Shown here piece after piece: positions 32,428-41,148 of a DNA stretch of 42,095 nt (positions are counted from its first letter, which is position 1; the number at the start of each line of letters is the position of its first letter). The DNA is from Chloroflexi bacterium B3_Chlor. Lineage in GTDB: Bacteria; Chloroflexota; Anaerolineae; UBA7937; B3-Chlor. The notes below the pieces were generated by a model, which saw nothing but the letters and a program-made list of their open reading frames with translations, was not told where the DNA came from and did no database searches. Location: assembly GCA_005223035.1 (NCBI GenBank), contig NJBK01000027.1:1-42095 (forward strand). Reading direction: 5' to 3'. The position numbers were made by a program, and so were the translations under genes.

Positions 32428-33303
32428 ATGACAGCAAAGGTAATAGATGGAAAAGCGATTGCCGCACGGGTTCGGGAAGAGGTCAAGGAAGAAGTTGCCG
32501 AGATCACCTCCGAGTACGGCATGCCGCCTGGCCTGGAGGTGATTCTCATCGGCGACAACCCAGCCAGCGCGATATACGTGCGCAACAAAGGTCGTGCCTC
32601 AGAGAAAGTAGGCATCCGATCACAGACCCATCGACTACCCAAGACGGTGACTACTGAAGAAGTCCTGGACCTGATAGACGAGCTAAACGCGGATGAGACG
32701 GTCCATGGCCTCTTCGTGCAGCTTCCTGTTCCGGACCAAGTGGACGAGAAGGCGCTGCAGCGTCGCATATCGCCGGCCAAGGATGTGGACGGGCTTAACC
32801 CTGTCAATATCGGGTTGCTATCGTTAGGTGAGGACTGCCTGGTCCCTGCCACACCCTCAGGCATCATAGATATGCTGAAGAGAGAGGACCTCCCCATCTA
32901 TGGGCAGAATGTGACCATTGTGGGTCGCAGCAATATCGTAGGTAAGCCGTTCTACATGCTCTGCGTCCGGGAGCACGCCACACCTACCATTTGCCACACC
33001 CGCACTCGTGACCTGGCTGCCGAGACCAGGCGAGCTGACATTCTGGTGGCTGCCGTAGGCGTCCCTGGCCTGATCAAGGAGGACATGGTCAAGCCAGGCG
33101 CGGTCGTGGTAGACGTGGGTATCAGTCGGGTGGATGACCCCAGCACGGAGAGGGGCTGGCGCTGGGGCGGCGACGTGGCCTTCGATGAAGTCAAGGAAGT
33201 GGCCTCGGCTATCACCCCTGTACCAGGGGGAGTGGGACCCTTGACTATTGCCTGGCTGCTGAAGAACTGCGCCAAGGCCGCCAGACGCCTGATGTCCGGC
33301 TAG
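32428..33303 (+). CDS. folD: Bifunctional methylene-THF dehydrogenase/cyclohydrolase
   Basis: This 291-residue FolD interconverts 10-formyl-THF, methenyl-THF and methylene-THF with NAD(P). Family features: the substrate-site block SAIYVRNKGRASEKVGI with catalytic Tyr50 and Lys54, so cyclohydrolase activity is expected, then GLFVQLPVPDQVD, PAKDVDGLNPVNIG, ATPSGIIDML, VTIVGRSNIVGKPF, TICHTRTRDL and the C-terminal TPVPGGVGPLTIAWL. The ATG at 32428 has GGAGG 9 nt upstream; another ATG at 32419 sits directly on that ribosome site and is less likely. It links the fhs product to MetF, so no separate FchA is needed. Confidence 0.94.
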   Translation: MTAKVIDGKAIAARVREEVKEEVAEITSEYGMPPGLEVILIGDNPASAIYVRNKGRASEKVGIRSQTHRLPKTVTTEEVLDLIDELNADETVHGLFVQLPVPDQVDEKALQRRISPAKDVDGLNPVNIGLLSLGEDCLVPATPSGIIDMLKREDLPIYGQNVTIVGRSNIVGKPFYMLCVREHATPTICHTRTRDLAAETRRADILVAAVGVPGLIKEDMVKPGAVVVDVGISRVDDPSTERGWRWGGDVAFDEVKEVASAITPVPGGVGPLTIAWLLKNCAKAARRLMSG

Positions 33304-33370
33304 GTCGAGGCGTAGAACAAGAGGACAAGGCCAGACCTCCGAGGTCTCAGCGGGAGTTTCAAGTGCTGCA

Positions 33371-33415
33371 CCCAGGGGGGGTCGAAGAAGGACCATACCC
33401 CCTGGGAGTTCTTTG
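33371..33415 (+). terminator. Strong hairpin with U-rich tail before the protease gene
   Basis: CCCAGGGGG (33371-33379) pairs with CCCCCTGGG (33398-33406) around an 18-nt loop, followed by AGTTCTTTGTGT. It fits an intrinsic terminator after folD, yet the protease gene starts only about 20 bp later, so it may act as an attenuator lowering expression of that gene. Confidence 0.55.
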
Positions 33416-33426
33416 TGTAGGGGGAA

Positions 33427-33891
33427 ATGGACAACGCATCAGAAGGACGAGTCCTAGTCCTCGGTGTGGGCAACTTGTTGCTCGGAGACGAGGGTGTGGG
33501 CATCCATGCAGTTCGCGAGCTGGAAGGTCGAGCCTTGCCGCCTCACGTAGATGTTGTTGACGGTGGTACTCCGGGGTTGGATCTCCCAGATCTCATCAGC
33601 GGCTACGAGCGGGTCATGATCATCGATGCCGTAGATGCAGGGGCGAAACCGGGAACCATTTTCCGTTTCACCCCAGGAGACGTCACCCCTAAGGCGGATG
33701 CCTTTCCCCTGTCACTTCACCAAGTCGAGATACTGAAGGTTCTTGAGCTAGCTACCTGCCTTGGGCAAGCCTTGCCCCCGATTGTCGTCTATGGAATCCA
33801 ACCCGAAGACCTGAGCTGGAGGATGAACCTCTCCACTGCGCTGCAGGAGAGACTGCCTGAGCTAGTGGAAGCAATCTTGGAAGAGTTGTAG
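33427..33891 (+). CDS. [NiFe] hydrogenase maturation endoprotease
   Basis: This 154-residue protease of the HyaD/HybD/HycI family would cleave the C-terminal tail of the hydrogenase large subunit encoded at 23988. Nickel-recognition residues are visible: E22 in GNLLLGDEGVG, D67 in MIIDAVDAG and H98 in LSLHQVE. Other family blocks are VDVVDGGTPGLDLPDLI and VYGIQPEDLSW. It is the last plus-strand gene of the run and sits behind a terminator-like hairpin, so it may be produced at a lower level. The remaining Hyp maturation genes are not in the window. Confidence 0.92.
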   Translation: MDNASEGRVLVLGVGNLLLGDEGVGIHAVRELEGRALPPHVDVVDGGTPGLDLPDLISGYERVMIIDAVDAGAKPGTIFRFTPGDVTPKADAFPLSLHQVEILKVLELATCLGQALPPIVVYGIQPEDLSWRMNLSTALQERLPELVEAILEEL

Positions 33892-34004
33892 CAAGGAGAG
33901 GGATCAAGCACATCGATTCAGCGTCCAAGCGACAGTGCGTATCACTTCGTCCGCCTGTGCAAGCCTCCCATCGTTTCTGGAGAGTTGACGAAACGACCTC
34001 CTAC

Positions 34005-35591
34005 TCAGTGCACCCTCCTCTTGCGTCCCCTCCAGTAATCCTCTCGAAGCACGTTCTTTGATATCTTGCCGGACCCAGTCTTGGGCAACGCTGCGACGAA
34101 CTCCACGGACTTGGGAGCCTTGAAATGGGCGATCTTTTCCCTGCAAAACCCGATTATCTCCCCCTCACTCGCCTGCTCCCCTTCCTTGAGCACAACGATG
34201 GCCGTCACCGCCTCGCCCCACTTGTCATCCGGCACCCCGATCACCGCCGCCTCCAGTATAGCTGGGTGGGAATAGAGTACGTTTTCCACCTCCACGGAGT
34301 AGACGTTCTCCCCGCCGGTGATGATCATGTCGCGCTTGCGATCCACGATGGTGACGTATCCTTCTTGGTCCATCACCGCCATGTCGCCTGTGTACAGCCA
34401 ACCATCCCTGATGGCCTCCTCAGTAACCTGGGGTAGGTTCCAGTACCCCTGCGTAACGCTGTCGCCACGAACGATGATCTCTCCCACTTCCTCTCCATCC
34501 GGCTTGACATCCTCCCCTGCTGAGTTGACCACCCTCAGCTCTACGGTGATGAACTCGCGGCCAGTGCTGGCTCGGAACTGCATCTGCTCTTCACGACCCA
34601 AGGCCTTGAGGTGATCCTTCAGGGTAGATACCGTCAGGTAGGGGCTGGTCTCCGTCATGCCATAGGTCTGCGCGTAGTCGCAGCCAAAGGTCTCCATGAT
34701 TCGCTCCACAAGACTCTCGGCTATGGGAGCTCCCCCGCTCAGGAGCAGCCGCAGACTAGAGTACTCATGGTCGCCCACTTCACGGTAGTTCACCAAAGCG
34801 TTGAGCATGGTGGGTATCATGTTGGTGATGGTCACACCCTCGCTCTCGATAGCCTCCAACACCGCCCTTTCTCGGAACTCAACCACCAGGACATGGACGC
34901 CTCCCACCCAGGTGATCGACCAGGTCGCCCAACCATCAGCGAGGTGAAAGAGAGGCGCGGCGTGAAGCCACACATCACCGTCCGTCAACTGGAATTCTGC
35001 GATGGTCCCCAGCGCGTGGGCGTACACATTGTGGTGGGTAAGCACCACTCCCTTGCCTCTACCCGTGGTCCCGCTAGTGTAGTAGATCTGGGCAATATCC
35101 TCGGCCTCGATATGAGAGGCCGGAGGAGGTTCCACGCTAGCAGCGGACAAAAGCCCTTCGTAGCTCCTCTTTGGGGCTTCGCCTTCTTCCCCAGTGTCTT
35201 CGTCGCTTGCCCACACGACCTCACACCTTTCGCTCACCGCATCCTCAACGGATTCTATTCGGTCACGAAACAGGTCGTCGACGATCAGCAGCCTGGCCCC
35301 CGAGTCGGTAATTATGTCAAGCCAGTCCGACGAGCTCAGGCGATAGTTCATGGGCACCAGGACCGCCCCTACTTGCATCACCCCGAAGTAGCACTCCAAA
35401 TAACGGTGGCAATTGCGGTGTATGATGGCTACCCTGTCCGCCCTCTCTATTCCGAGCGAGCGCAGAGCTTGCGACAAGCGGTTGACACGCTCCCCAAACT
35501 GAGAATATGTCCAGGACTTGTCCCCACACACTACTGCGCGCTTGTGGGGATACAATCGAACTGCCTTTCTCAGCACCTCAGTCAGTACCAC
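34005..35591 (-). CDS. AMP-forming acyl-CoA synthetase
   Basis: This is a 528-residue member of the acyl-adenylate family. Motifs in order: nucleotide loop YTSGTTGRGKG at 171-181 (Arg where Pro is more common), LFHLADGW, LLLSGGAPIAESL, TYGMTETSP, WLYTGDMAV, RKRDMIITGGENVYSVEVE and the catalytic-lysine region PKTGSGKISK. The pattern suggests a medium or long-chain fatty acid CoA ligase; substrate cannot be read from sequence. The GTG start at 35591 has GAGGAGA about 6 nt upstream. It lies 11 bp after the stop of nfo on the same strand, so they may be cotranscribed. It converges with the hydrogenase protease gene. Confidence 0.9.
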   Translation of the reverse strand: MVLTEVLRKAVRLYPHKRAVVCGDKSWTYSQFGERVNRLSQALRSLGIERADRVAIIHRNCHRYLECYFGVMQVGAVLVPMNYRLSSSDWLDIITDSGARLLIVDDLFRDRIESVEDAVSERCEVVWASDEDTGEEGEAPKRSYEGLLSAASVEPPPASHIEAEDIAQIYYTSGTTGRGKGVVLTHHNVYAHALGTIAEFQLTDGDVWLHAAPLFHLADGWATWSITWVGGVHVLVVEFRERAVLEAIESEGVTITNMIPTMLNALVNYREVGDHEYSSLRLLLSGGAPIAESLVERIMETFGCDYAQTYGMTETSPYLTVSTLKDHLKALGREEQMQFRASTGREFITVELRVVNSAGEDVKPDGEEVGEIIVRGDSVTQGYWNLPQVTEEAIRDGWLYTGDMAVMDQEGYVTIVDRKRDMIITGGENVYSVEVENVLYSHPAILEAAVIGVPDDKWGEAVTAIVVLKEGEQASEGEIIGFCREKIAHFKAPKSVEFVAALPKTGSGKISKNVLREDYWRGRKRRVH

Positions 35592-35602
35592 GCCTATCTC
35601 CT

Positions 35603-36517
35603 CTAGCTCGTGTCGCCCGGGACCCCAGATGAAACAAGGCCACGCAGCACCCTCAGGTTCTCCCTGTCCTCCTTCAAATCAGGACCTTTGGGCGTTTCCA
35701 GCACCATCGGTAGATGGCGAAACCGCTCATCGTTCAGCAGCATACGGAAGGGCTCCAAGCCTAGCGTTCCATGTCCGATGTGCTCATGCCGATCCAGCCG
35801 ACTGCCCACTTCACCTTTGGCGTCGTTGAGGTGCATGAACTTGAGACGTTCCAAGCCGACCAACTCAGCCAACTCCTGAAAGGTGGCTTGATATCCTTCC
35901 TCGGTACGAAGTTCATACCCAGCAGCAAAAGCATGGCAGGTGTCGAAGCAGATTCCCAGCCACTGGTCAGCTGCCACTAAGTCCAACAGCTTGGCCAACT
36001 GCTCGAAACTGTATCCCAGATTGGTGCCTTGCCCCGCTGTGATCTCCAATAGCACCTCCACCCTGGATCCTTCGGTCTGCTCATGAGCCAGATCAAGGGA
36101 CTGGGCGATGCGTTTCAGGCCAACTTCCTCCCCCGTGCCGACGTGAGACCCGGGATGAATCACCAGGTACGGAAGGCCCAGCGCTTCGCAATGACCAATC
36201 TCCTCGATGAACACTCGCAGCGATTTCTGCCACAACTCACCGTCAGGGGAACCCAGGTTGATAAGATAGCAATCGTGGGCCACGACGGGATCAATCCCCG
36301 TCTCCTTCTTGTTCTCGTGGAAGCGCTGGATCTCGTCATCCTTCAAGCTGCGCGGCCGCCACTGGCGAGGGCTCCTGGTGAAGATCTGGATCGTTTCGCA
36401 GCCGACTTCACGGCCACGAAGGATAGCCTTATCTACACCGCCCGCGATGGACATATGAGCACCCAGACGCACTGCTGGCTCCTTTTGCAGAGGGGACACA
36501 CTCAACACCTGGGCCAT
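35603..36517 (-). CDS. nfo: Endonuclease IV (AP endonuclease)
   Basis: This 304-residue zinc-dependent TIM-barrel enzyme cuts DNA 5' of abasic sites in base excision repair. Metal-binding and family blocks are complete: RLGAHMSIAGGVDKA, IQIFTRSPRQWR, VAHDCYLINLGSP, LVIHPGSHVGTGEE, LLEITAGQGTNLG, GICFDTCHAFAAGYEL, MHLNDAKGEVGSRLDRHEHIG and MVLETPKGPD. Length is slightly above the usual 280 because of about 17 extra N-terminal residues before RLGAHM, so translation may start further in. It lies between adenine deaminase and the acyl-CoA synthetase. Confidence 0.94.
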   Translation of the reverse strand: MAQVLSVSPLQKEPAVRLGAHMSIAGGVDKAILRGREVGCETIQIFTRSPRQWRPRSLKDDEIQRFHENKKETGIDPVVAHDCYLINLGSPDGELWQKSLRVFIEEIGHCEALGLPYLVIHPGSHVGTGEEVGLKRIAQSLDLAHEQTEGSRVEVLLEITAGQGTNLGYSFEQLAKLLDLVAADQWLGICFDTCHAFAAGYELRTEEGYQATFQELAELVGLERLKFMHLNDAKGEVGSRLDRHEHIGHGTLGLEPFRMLLNDERFRHLPMVLETPKGPDLKEDRENLRVLRGLVSSGVPGDTS

Positions 36518-36581
36518 CGACGAGTAGTCCGTGTTGCCATCTATGTACGAGTTCCCAGACCCCTCACGTGGCCCGAGGCCT

Positions 36582-38384
36582 TTACGACACGACGACGTCC
36601 ACGGGAGTAAACTGCACAGTGTCCACCAAACCCCTGTTGGTGATGCGTAGCTCGGGGATGACGGGCAGAGCCAGAATGGACATGGTCATGAAGGGGGATA
36701 CAAGGTCACAGCCGAGCTCCTTCCAGGCTTGAGCCAGGGCCTGCACCTGTTCGTTGACCACCTCCACCGCCTCCTGCGACATCAACCCCGCGATCGGCAA
36801 TGGGACCAGAGCCAGCACCTCCCCGTCTCGCACCGCCACCATTCCCCCACCGATCTCGGCCAGCTTGTTGCCCGCGAAGGCCATATCGGCATCATTGGTG
36901 CCCATGATGAGGAGATTGTGGCTGTCGTGGGCGACCGTGGAAGCTACTGCCCCCGCCTGGAGATGGAACCCCTTGACGAACCCCAAACCGATTTGCCCAG
37001 TGGCCCGGTGTCTCTCCACCGAGGCCACCTTCAAGAGATCGTGTTGCACAGAGGTGGCCACACTCCCGCCCACCACAGGCCGCTCTATTCGCAAGTGACG
37101 CGTGACAACTGGCCCCTCTGGCACTTCGATGACACGCACTGTCACCCTGTTTGCGCCATCTGGGGCTCGGATCACGAAATCCTCCTTTGTCAGGCGCCGC
37201 GCCAGCCGCACCGAACTCTGGGCGGAGGTCGGATAGGTGAACTCCGGCAGCTCAACCCGCATCCTCCCTCCTTCGGCCACGAGTACACCATCCACCAGGA
37301 CCTTGTCGACTTGCATCTCTTCCAGATCCCGCACAAAAATGATATCAGCACACTTGCCAGGACTGATGCTCCCCAGCTCGTGCCCCAGGCGGAAGTACTC
37401 GGCCACGTTGATGGTCGCCATCTGGACAGCCCGCACGGGCTCCAACCCCTCCTCGATGGCACGTTTGACTACATGGTTCATGTGTCCGACGTTGATCAGG
37501 GTGTCAGGATGGGTGTCGTCGGTGACCATCATTGCATGCCGGCTATCAATCCCCGTCTCAGTAATAGCCCGAATGGTCTCCTTCAAATCGTGCCACGCTG
37601 AACCCTCTCGAAGCATGACATACATCCCCAGTCGCAGCTTCGCCAGGGCATCCTCCTTGCGAGTGGATTCGTGGCAAGAACTGATACCAGCAGCGATGAA
37701 CGCCTGCAAGTCCCGCTCAGTCTCTGGAATAGAATAGTGCCCTGTGACAACCTTACCTGCCTCCAGGGTGGCTCGCAGCATGGAGTGGACCGCTTCATCG
37801 GCGCCCAGTACGCCGGGCATGTTCATCATCTCGCCCAGTCCAGCCACATAATCCCACCTCATCGCCTCCTTGATCTCCGCCGGGCCGATGACCCCTCCTG
37901 CATCCTCCAACCCAGGCAGTGCGGGCACGCATGAAGGCATGGCTAGATGAACCTTCAGGGGAAGCCGTTTGGCTTCCTCCATCATCAACTTGATGCCTTC
38001 CATGCCGAGGACGTTGGCCAGTTCGTGGTTATCAATGAACACGGTGGTCGTGCCGTGAGGCACCACGGCACGCGCGAACTGGGTGGGCGTAATCATGCTG
38101 CTCTCGATATGCACATGTCCTTCCATCAAGCCGGGGAGCAAGTAGTAGCCGTTGGCGTCGATGACTTCCGTCCTATCACCGATGGTGTGGTCCGCGTTAC
38201 CGACCAGGACTACGCGGCCGGCCTTGATGGCCACATCAACCGCTTCCTGGATCTCGGCAGTATGAACATTCACCAATCTGCCATTACGAATGACCACATC
38301 GGCCTTCTCTCGCCCCATCGCAGCATTGACGAGGGTCTGCGTTACCTCCGAGAGCTCCCTGCGCTGAGACGCGTACACAACCAT
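36582..38384 (-). CDS. ade: Adenine deaminase
   Basis: This 600-residue amidohydrolase converts adenine to hypoxanthine and ammonia in purine salvage. Family features: an N-terminal composite domain (ADVVIRNGRLVNVHTAEI), the metal site block GLMEGHVHIESSMITPTQFARAV, HGTTTVFIDNHELANVLG, LPSCVPALPG-like HLAMPSCVPALPG, GLGEMMNMPGVLG, SCHESTRKEDAL, MVTDDTHPDTL and the C-terminal GLGFVKGFHLQAGAVASTVAHDSHN followed by GTNDADMAFAGNKLAEIGGG. Length is close to the family norm of about 580. It lies 64 bp upstream of nfo on the same strand, both acting on bases or damaged DNA. Confidence 0.92.
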   Translation of the reverse strand: MVVYASQRRELSEVTQTLVNAAMGREKADVVIRNGRLVNVHTAEIQEAVDVAIKAGRVVLVGNADHTIGDRTEVIDANGYYLLPGLMEGHVHIESSMITPTQFARAVVPHGTTTVFIDNHELANVLGMEGIKLMMEEAKRLPLKVHLAMPSCVPALPGLEDAGGVIGPAEIKEAMRWDYVAGLGEMMNMPGVLGADEAVHSMLRATLEAGKVVTGHYSIPETERDLQAFIAAGISSCHESTRKEDALAKLRLGMYVMLREGSAWHDLKETIRAITETGIDSRHAMMVTDDTHPDTLINVGHMNHVVKRAIEEGLEPVRAVQMATINVAEYFRLGHELGSISPGKCADIIFVRDLEEMQVDKVLVDGVLVAEGGRMRVELPEFTYPTSAQSSVRLARRLTKEDFVIRAPDGANRVTVRVIEVPEGPVVTRHLRIERPVVGGSVATSVQHDLLKVASVERHRATGQIGLGFVKGFHLQAGAVASTVAHDSHNLLIMGTNDADMAFAGNKLAEIGGGMVAVRDGEVLALVPLPIAGLMSQEAVEVVNEQVQALAQAWKELGCDLVSPFMTMSILALPVIPELRITNRGLVDTVQFTPVDVVVS

Positions 38385-38432
38385 CGGGCCTCTCCTCTGA
38401 CTAGCTTGAGTTCGTAGGGCCCGCCCTACTTA

Positions 38433-39773
38433 CTACACACTATCCCTCAGAAAGAACTGATCCGGGTCCTCGATATGTACTTGCAGGTCTTGCAGGAAAC
38501 GGGCGGCGGTTGCCCCGTCCAGCACGCGGTGATCCACCGAAAGGGTGAGGTAGACTGTGGGTCTCGCAACCACCTGGCCGTCTTCGACCACAGGCCGCTC
38601 CGCGATCCGACCGGTGGCTAGGATCGCGCTCTGAGGCGGATTGATGATGGCCTGGAAGACATCTACGCCCAGCATCCCGAGATTGGTCAGGGTGAAAGTA
38701 CCTCCCGTGACTTCGTCTAGAGAGAGCTTGCCCTCGGTCGCCTTCGCAGCCAATTCTCTCCGCGCCAACGCTATCTCCGTGAGACTCAGCGTATCTGCGC
38801 CTTTTATCACGGGTACGACTAACCCTTCTTCCACTGCCGCAGCCAGGCCTATGTTGATGTCCCGGAGCAGACGAATCCGCCCATCTTGCCAGGTAGCATT
38901 CGCGAAGGGATGATCCGTCAAGATTGTCGCCAGCAGCCTGATGAGCATGTCGGTGAAGGTGAGGCGTACCTCAGCCCTCTCCTCGCAGACGGGCAGCAGC
39001 CTCTCCCTGAGTTTCACCAGGGCTCCGGCTTTCACCTCCACCCCCAGATAGAAATGGGGCGCACCGGAAAAACTCTGGCTCATGCGCTGCGCCATCAACT
39101 TGTGGATGGGACTCAAGGTGACCAGTTCTCCCTCCTCGGCACCAACCGTCCTCCTCTGAGCCACGAAATCCAAGACATCCTGCTCCGCGATGCGCCCACC
39201 AGGACCTGAGCCTGGCACCATTTCCAGCGCGATGCCCTCCGCACGGGCCACTCGTCGGGCAGCGGGGGACGCCTTCGGCTTTCCCGTCACCACCGGAGCC
39301 CCGGGCGCCACCTCGTGGCGAACCTTCGTGGCGGCCAAGATGTCTTCTTTCACGATCATCCCGTCCTTGCCGCTACCTGTGACGCCGGCCAGGTCTATGC
39401 CCTCGTTGCGCGCCAGCCTCCGGGCCGCGGGCGTGGCCACGATGGCCCTTTTGCCCGCCGGGGGAACAGCACGGACCTCCTCCGCCGCAGCCATGTGGCC
39501 AATGTCGGGTTCAGGAAGAGGTTCTGGGACCTCCTCACCAGGCGCCACCACGTAGGCCACCACGCTGGCGATGGGCACCGTCTCGTCTTCCCCCACCAGT
39601 ATCCTGGCTAGTACGCCAGACGCAGCGGATTCCACCTCCATGACCACTTTGTCCGTCTGCACCTCGAAGAGTATGTCCCCCTCCTCTACGGTCTCCCCCT
39701 CCCCTTTGAGCCAGCGGACGATGGTGCCCTCTTCCATTGTCAGCCCCAACTTCGGCATGATCACCTCGTGCAC
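38433..39773 (-). CDS. Lipoyl-dependent 2-oxoacid dehydrogenase E2 acyltransferase
   Basis: This is a 446-residue E2 component. An N-terminal lipoyl domain (lipoylated K42 in EVQTDKVVMEVES) is followed by two peripheral-subunit-binding domains, at about 112-146 (ATPAARRLARNEGIDL) and 164-200 (ASPAARRVARAEGIAL), and a catalytic domain ending in the active site HRVLDG (His415). Two binding domains are unusual, since most E2s have one. The GTG at 39773 has AGGAGG about 6 nt upstream and begins directly at the lipoyl domain, so the longer open frame to 39959 is rejected. No E1 or E3 gene is adjacent, so the substrate (pyruvate, acetoin or branched-chain 2-oxoacid) is open. Confidence 0.88.
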   Translation of the reverse strand: MHEVIMPKLGLTMEEGTIVRWLKGEGETVEEGDILFEVQTDKVVMEVESAASGVLARILVGEDETVPIASVVAYVVAPGEEVPEPLPEPDIGHMAAAEEVRAVPPAGKRAIVATPAARRLARNEGIDLAGVTGSGKDGMIVKEDILAATKVRHEVAPGAPVVTGKPKASPAARRVARAEGIALEMVPGSGPGGRIAEQDVLDFVAQRRTVGAEEGELVTLSPIHKLMAQRMSQSFSGAPHFYLGVEVKAGALVKLRERLLPVCEERAEVRLTFTDMLIRLLATILTDHPFANATWQDGRIRLLRDINIGLAAAVEEGLVVPVIKGADTLSLTEIALARRELAAKATEGKLSLDEVTGGTFTLTNLGMLGVDVFQAIINPPQSAILATGRIAERPVVEDGQVVARPTVYLTLSVDHRVLDGATAARFLQDLQVHIEDPDQFFLRDSV

Positions 39774-40053
39774 CTCAACCCTCCTGCTCCAATTGCTCTC
39801 CGTTTCACCTCGCCTGGGCCTCCGTAGTGCCCTTTCAACAACTGACCCGGCGCCGAAAATCAATGGAGGCATCACAATCCAGGTTATGCTGCCTCCGAAT
39901 GATAGATTTGGGTCTGTTTGGTTTTGCGAGAAGTGAATCCTGTGTCGCGCCCAAGTCACCCCTCCGGTGCTACCATTCAGTCCCCAGGACTTATCGGGTT
40001 TGCTCTAGAGAGGTCTGGAACCGTCCGACCTCTTTCAACGGACACGATTCCTG
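39774..40053. other. Intergenic region upstream of the E2 gene
   Basis: These 280 bp hold no supportable gene. A 7-bp inverted repeat (40009-40015 with 40027-40033) near the end of the two-TM protein gene may be its terminator, without a clear U tract. I found no convincing promoter for E2. Confidence 0.35.
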
Positions 40054-41079
40054 TCAACTCTTGAACATCGGTACAAGTTCAGTAGTCAGGGTCTGGAAGT
40101 AGCTGTTGGCCGGCGCAGAGGGGTCGGTTCCATATTCGAAGTCGACGATTTGAGCCTTCAGTCGCAGACCAACTGCGTCAACAGTGATAGCCTGGCCTTT
40201 GTCCACCAAGACCGCCTCTCCTCGGTCTTTCATTTTGGTCCGCAAGATCTGATTCGCATAGGCGAAGTCGCTCATCAACACCTTGGTGACTGTCTGCACG
40301 TTATCCATGTCCGTCTTGTCAAAGACCCATATCTCGAAGGCGACTATCTTGTCTGGGCTTCCTTCGCCTATGATCTCAGAGAAACCCATGCCGCAAGCGC
40401 CATAGAACTCGCCCTCAGGCCCTGGCGTCTCAATGTTGAACGATGTATCGTACCCATCATCGCCGAAGCTGTAGGTGGTCTCAAAGTGCCCCAGGTCAGC
40501 CTCTTCGAGCCTTGCCGTGGCGAGCAGTTGCTCCCCCACTCTCTGTGTAGGGGCCTCGGCGGACCGCTGCAAGAAACGGAACACGATGATAACTATCACC
40601 GCCACTATCAGGAGGACGATGACCGCGACGCCACAGATAGGCAGTAGTGAGCGAAGCCGGGAAAAGATGCCTCCAGCCGATGGCTGGGGGGTAGGTTCAG
40701 GACCTGGTGTCGCCGCCTGCGGGGAAATGTCTAGTGCGACACCCAGGTATTGCAATCGCCTCTTCCCCTCCGCATCGCCCGCCTCCTCGCTCTCTGCAAT
40801 GAGAGTACCCAGAATCTGCCTGATCTCTTCCTTCTTGAAGCCGGCCATGCGTCTACTCGCCAGTTCCCCGTCGGAGGTGATGCTGTACGAATCAGCAACC
40901 AGGGAGACGTAGACCTCTTTCTGCCCCTGTCGGAGGTCGTAGGGGTCAGCACTCGTCCAGCTCACTGGCCAGATCACCCAACCAAACACCATCCAGCCAA
41001 TGAGCCACCCTACGGCCAGACCTACCGCCCCGGCAATGATCGCCTGCCTACCTATCCTTGCGACCACGTCTTGCAGCAT
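40054..41079 (-). CDS. Uncharacterised two-TM membrane protein
   Basis: This is a 341-residue protein with no family I can name. A glycine-rich membrane helix sits at about residues 12-37 (AGAVGLAVGWLIGWMVFGW). A polar segment (EVYVSLVADSYSITSD, then FKKEEIRQILGTLIAE) is followed by a Pro-rich linker at about 124-135, and a second helix at about 148-168 (GVAVIVLLIVAVIVIIVF). The C-terminal 170 residues form an acidic soluble domain with YSFGDDGYDTSFNIETP, GECGMGFSE-like GACGMGFSEII and VAFEIWVFDKTDMDNVQTVTK. It could be an envelope or cell-surface-associated protein. The next gene upstream is recJ, 70 bp away. Confidence 0.75.
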   Translation of the reverse strand: MLQDVVARIGRQAIIAGAVGLAVGWLIGWMVFGWVIWPVSWTSADPYDLRQGQKEVYVSLVADSYSITSDGELASRRMAGFKKEEIRQILGTLIAESEEAGDAEGKRRLQYLGVALDISPQAATPGPEPTPQPSAGGIFSRLRSLLPICGVAVIVLLIVAVIVIIVFRFLQRSAEAPTQRVGEQLLATARLEEADLGHFETTYSFGDDGYDTSFNIETPGPEGEFYGACGMGFSEIIGEGSPDKIVAFEIWVFDKTDMDNVQTVTKVLMSDFAYANQILRTKMKDRGEAVLVDKGQAITVDAVGLRLKAQIVDFEYGTDPSAPANSYFQTLTTELVPMFKS

Positions 41080-41148
41080 CCCCCACCCCCTGGGCCTTTG
41101 AACTACACTTCGACTCTACGTCAACACATCCTAGCACATCGCCACCTT

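Noticed and set aside
34611-35606. 331-residue plus-strand frame opposite the acyl-CoA synthetase
   Set aside because: It is the antisense shadow of a gene with full family motifs and has no protein similarity of its own.
39774-39959. N-terminal extension of the E2 gene
   Set aside because: The added 62 residues have no family match, and a good ribosome site precedes the GTG at 39773 at the lipoyl domain.
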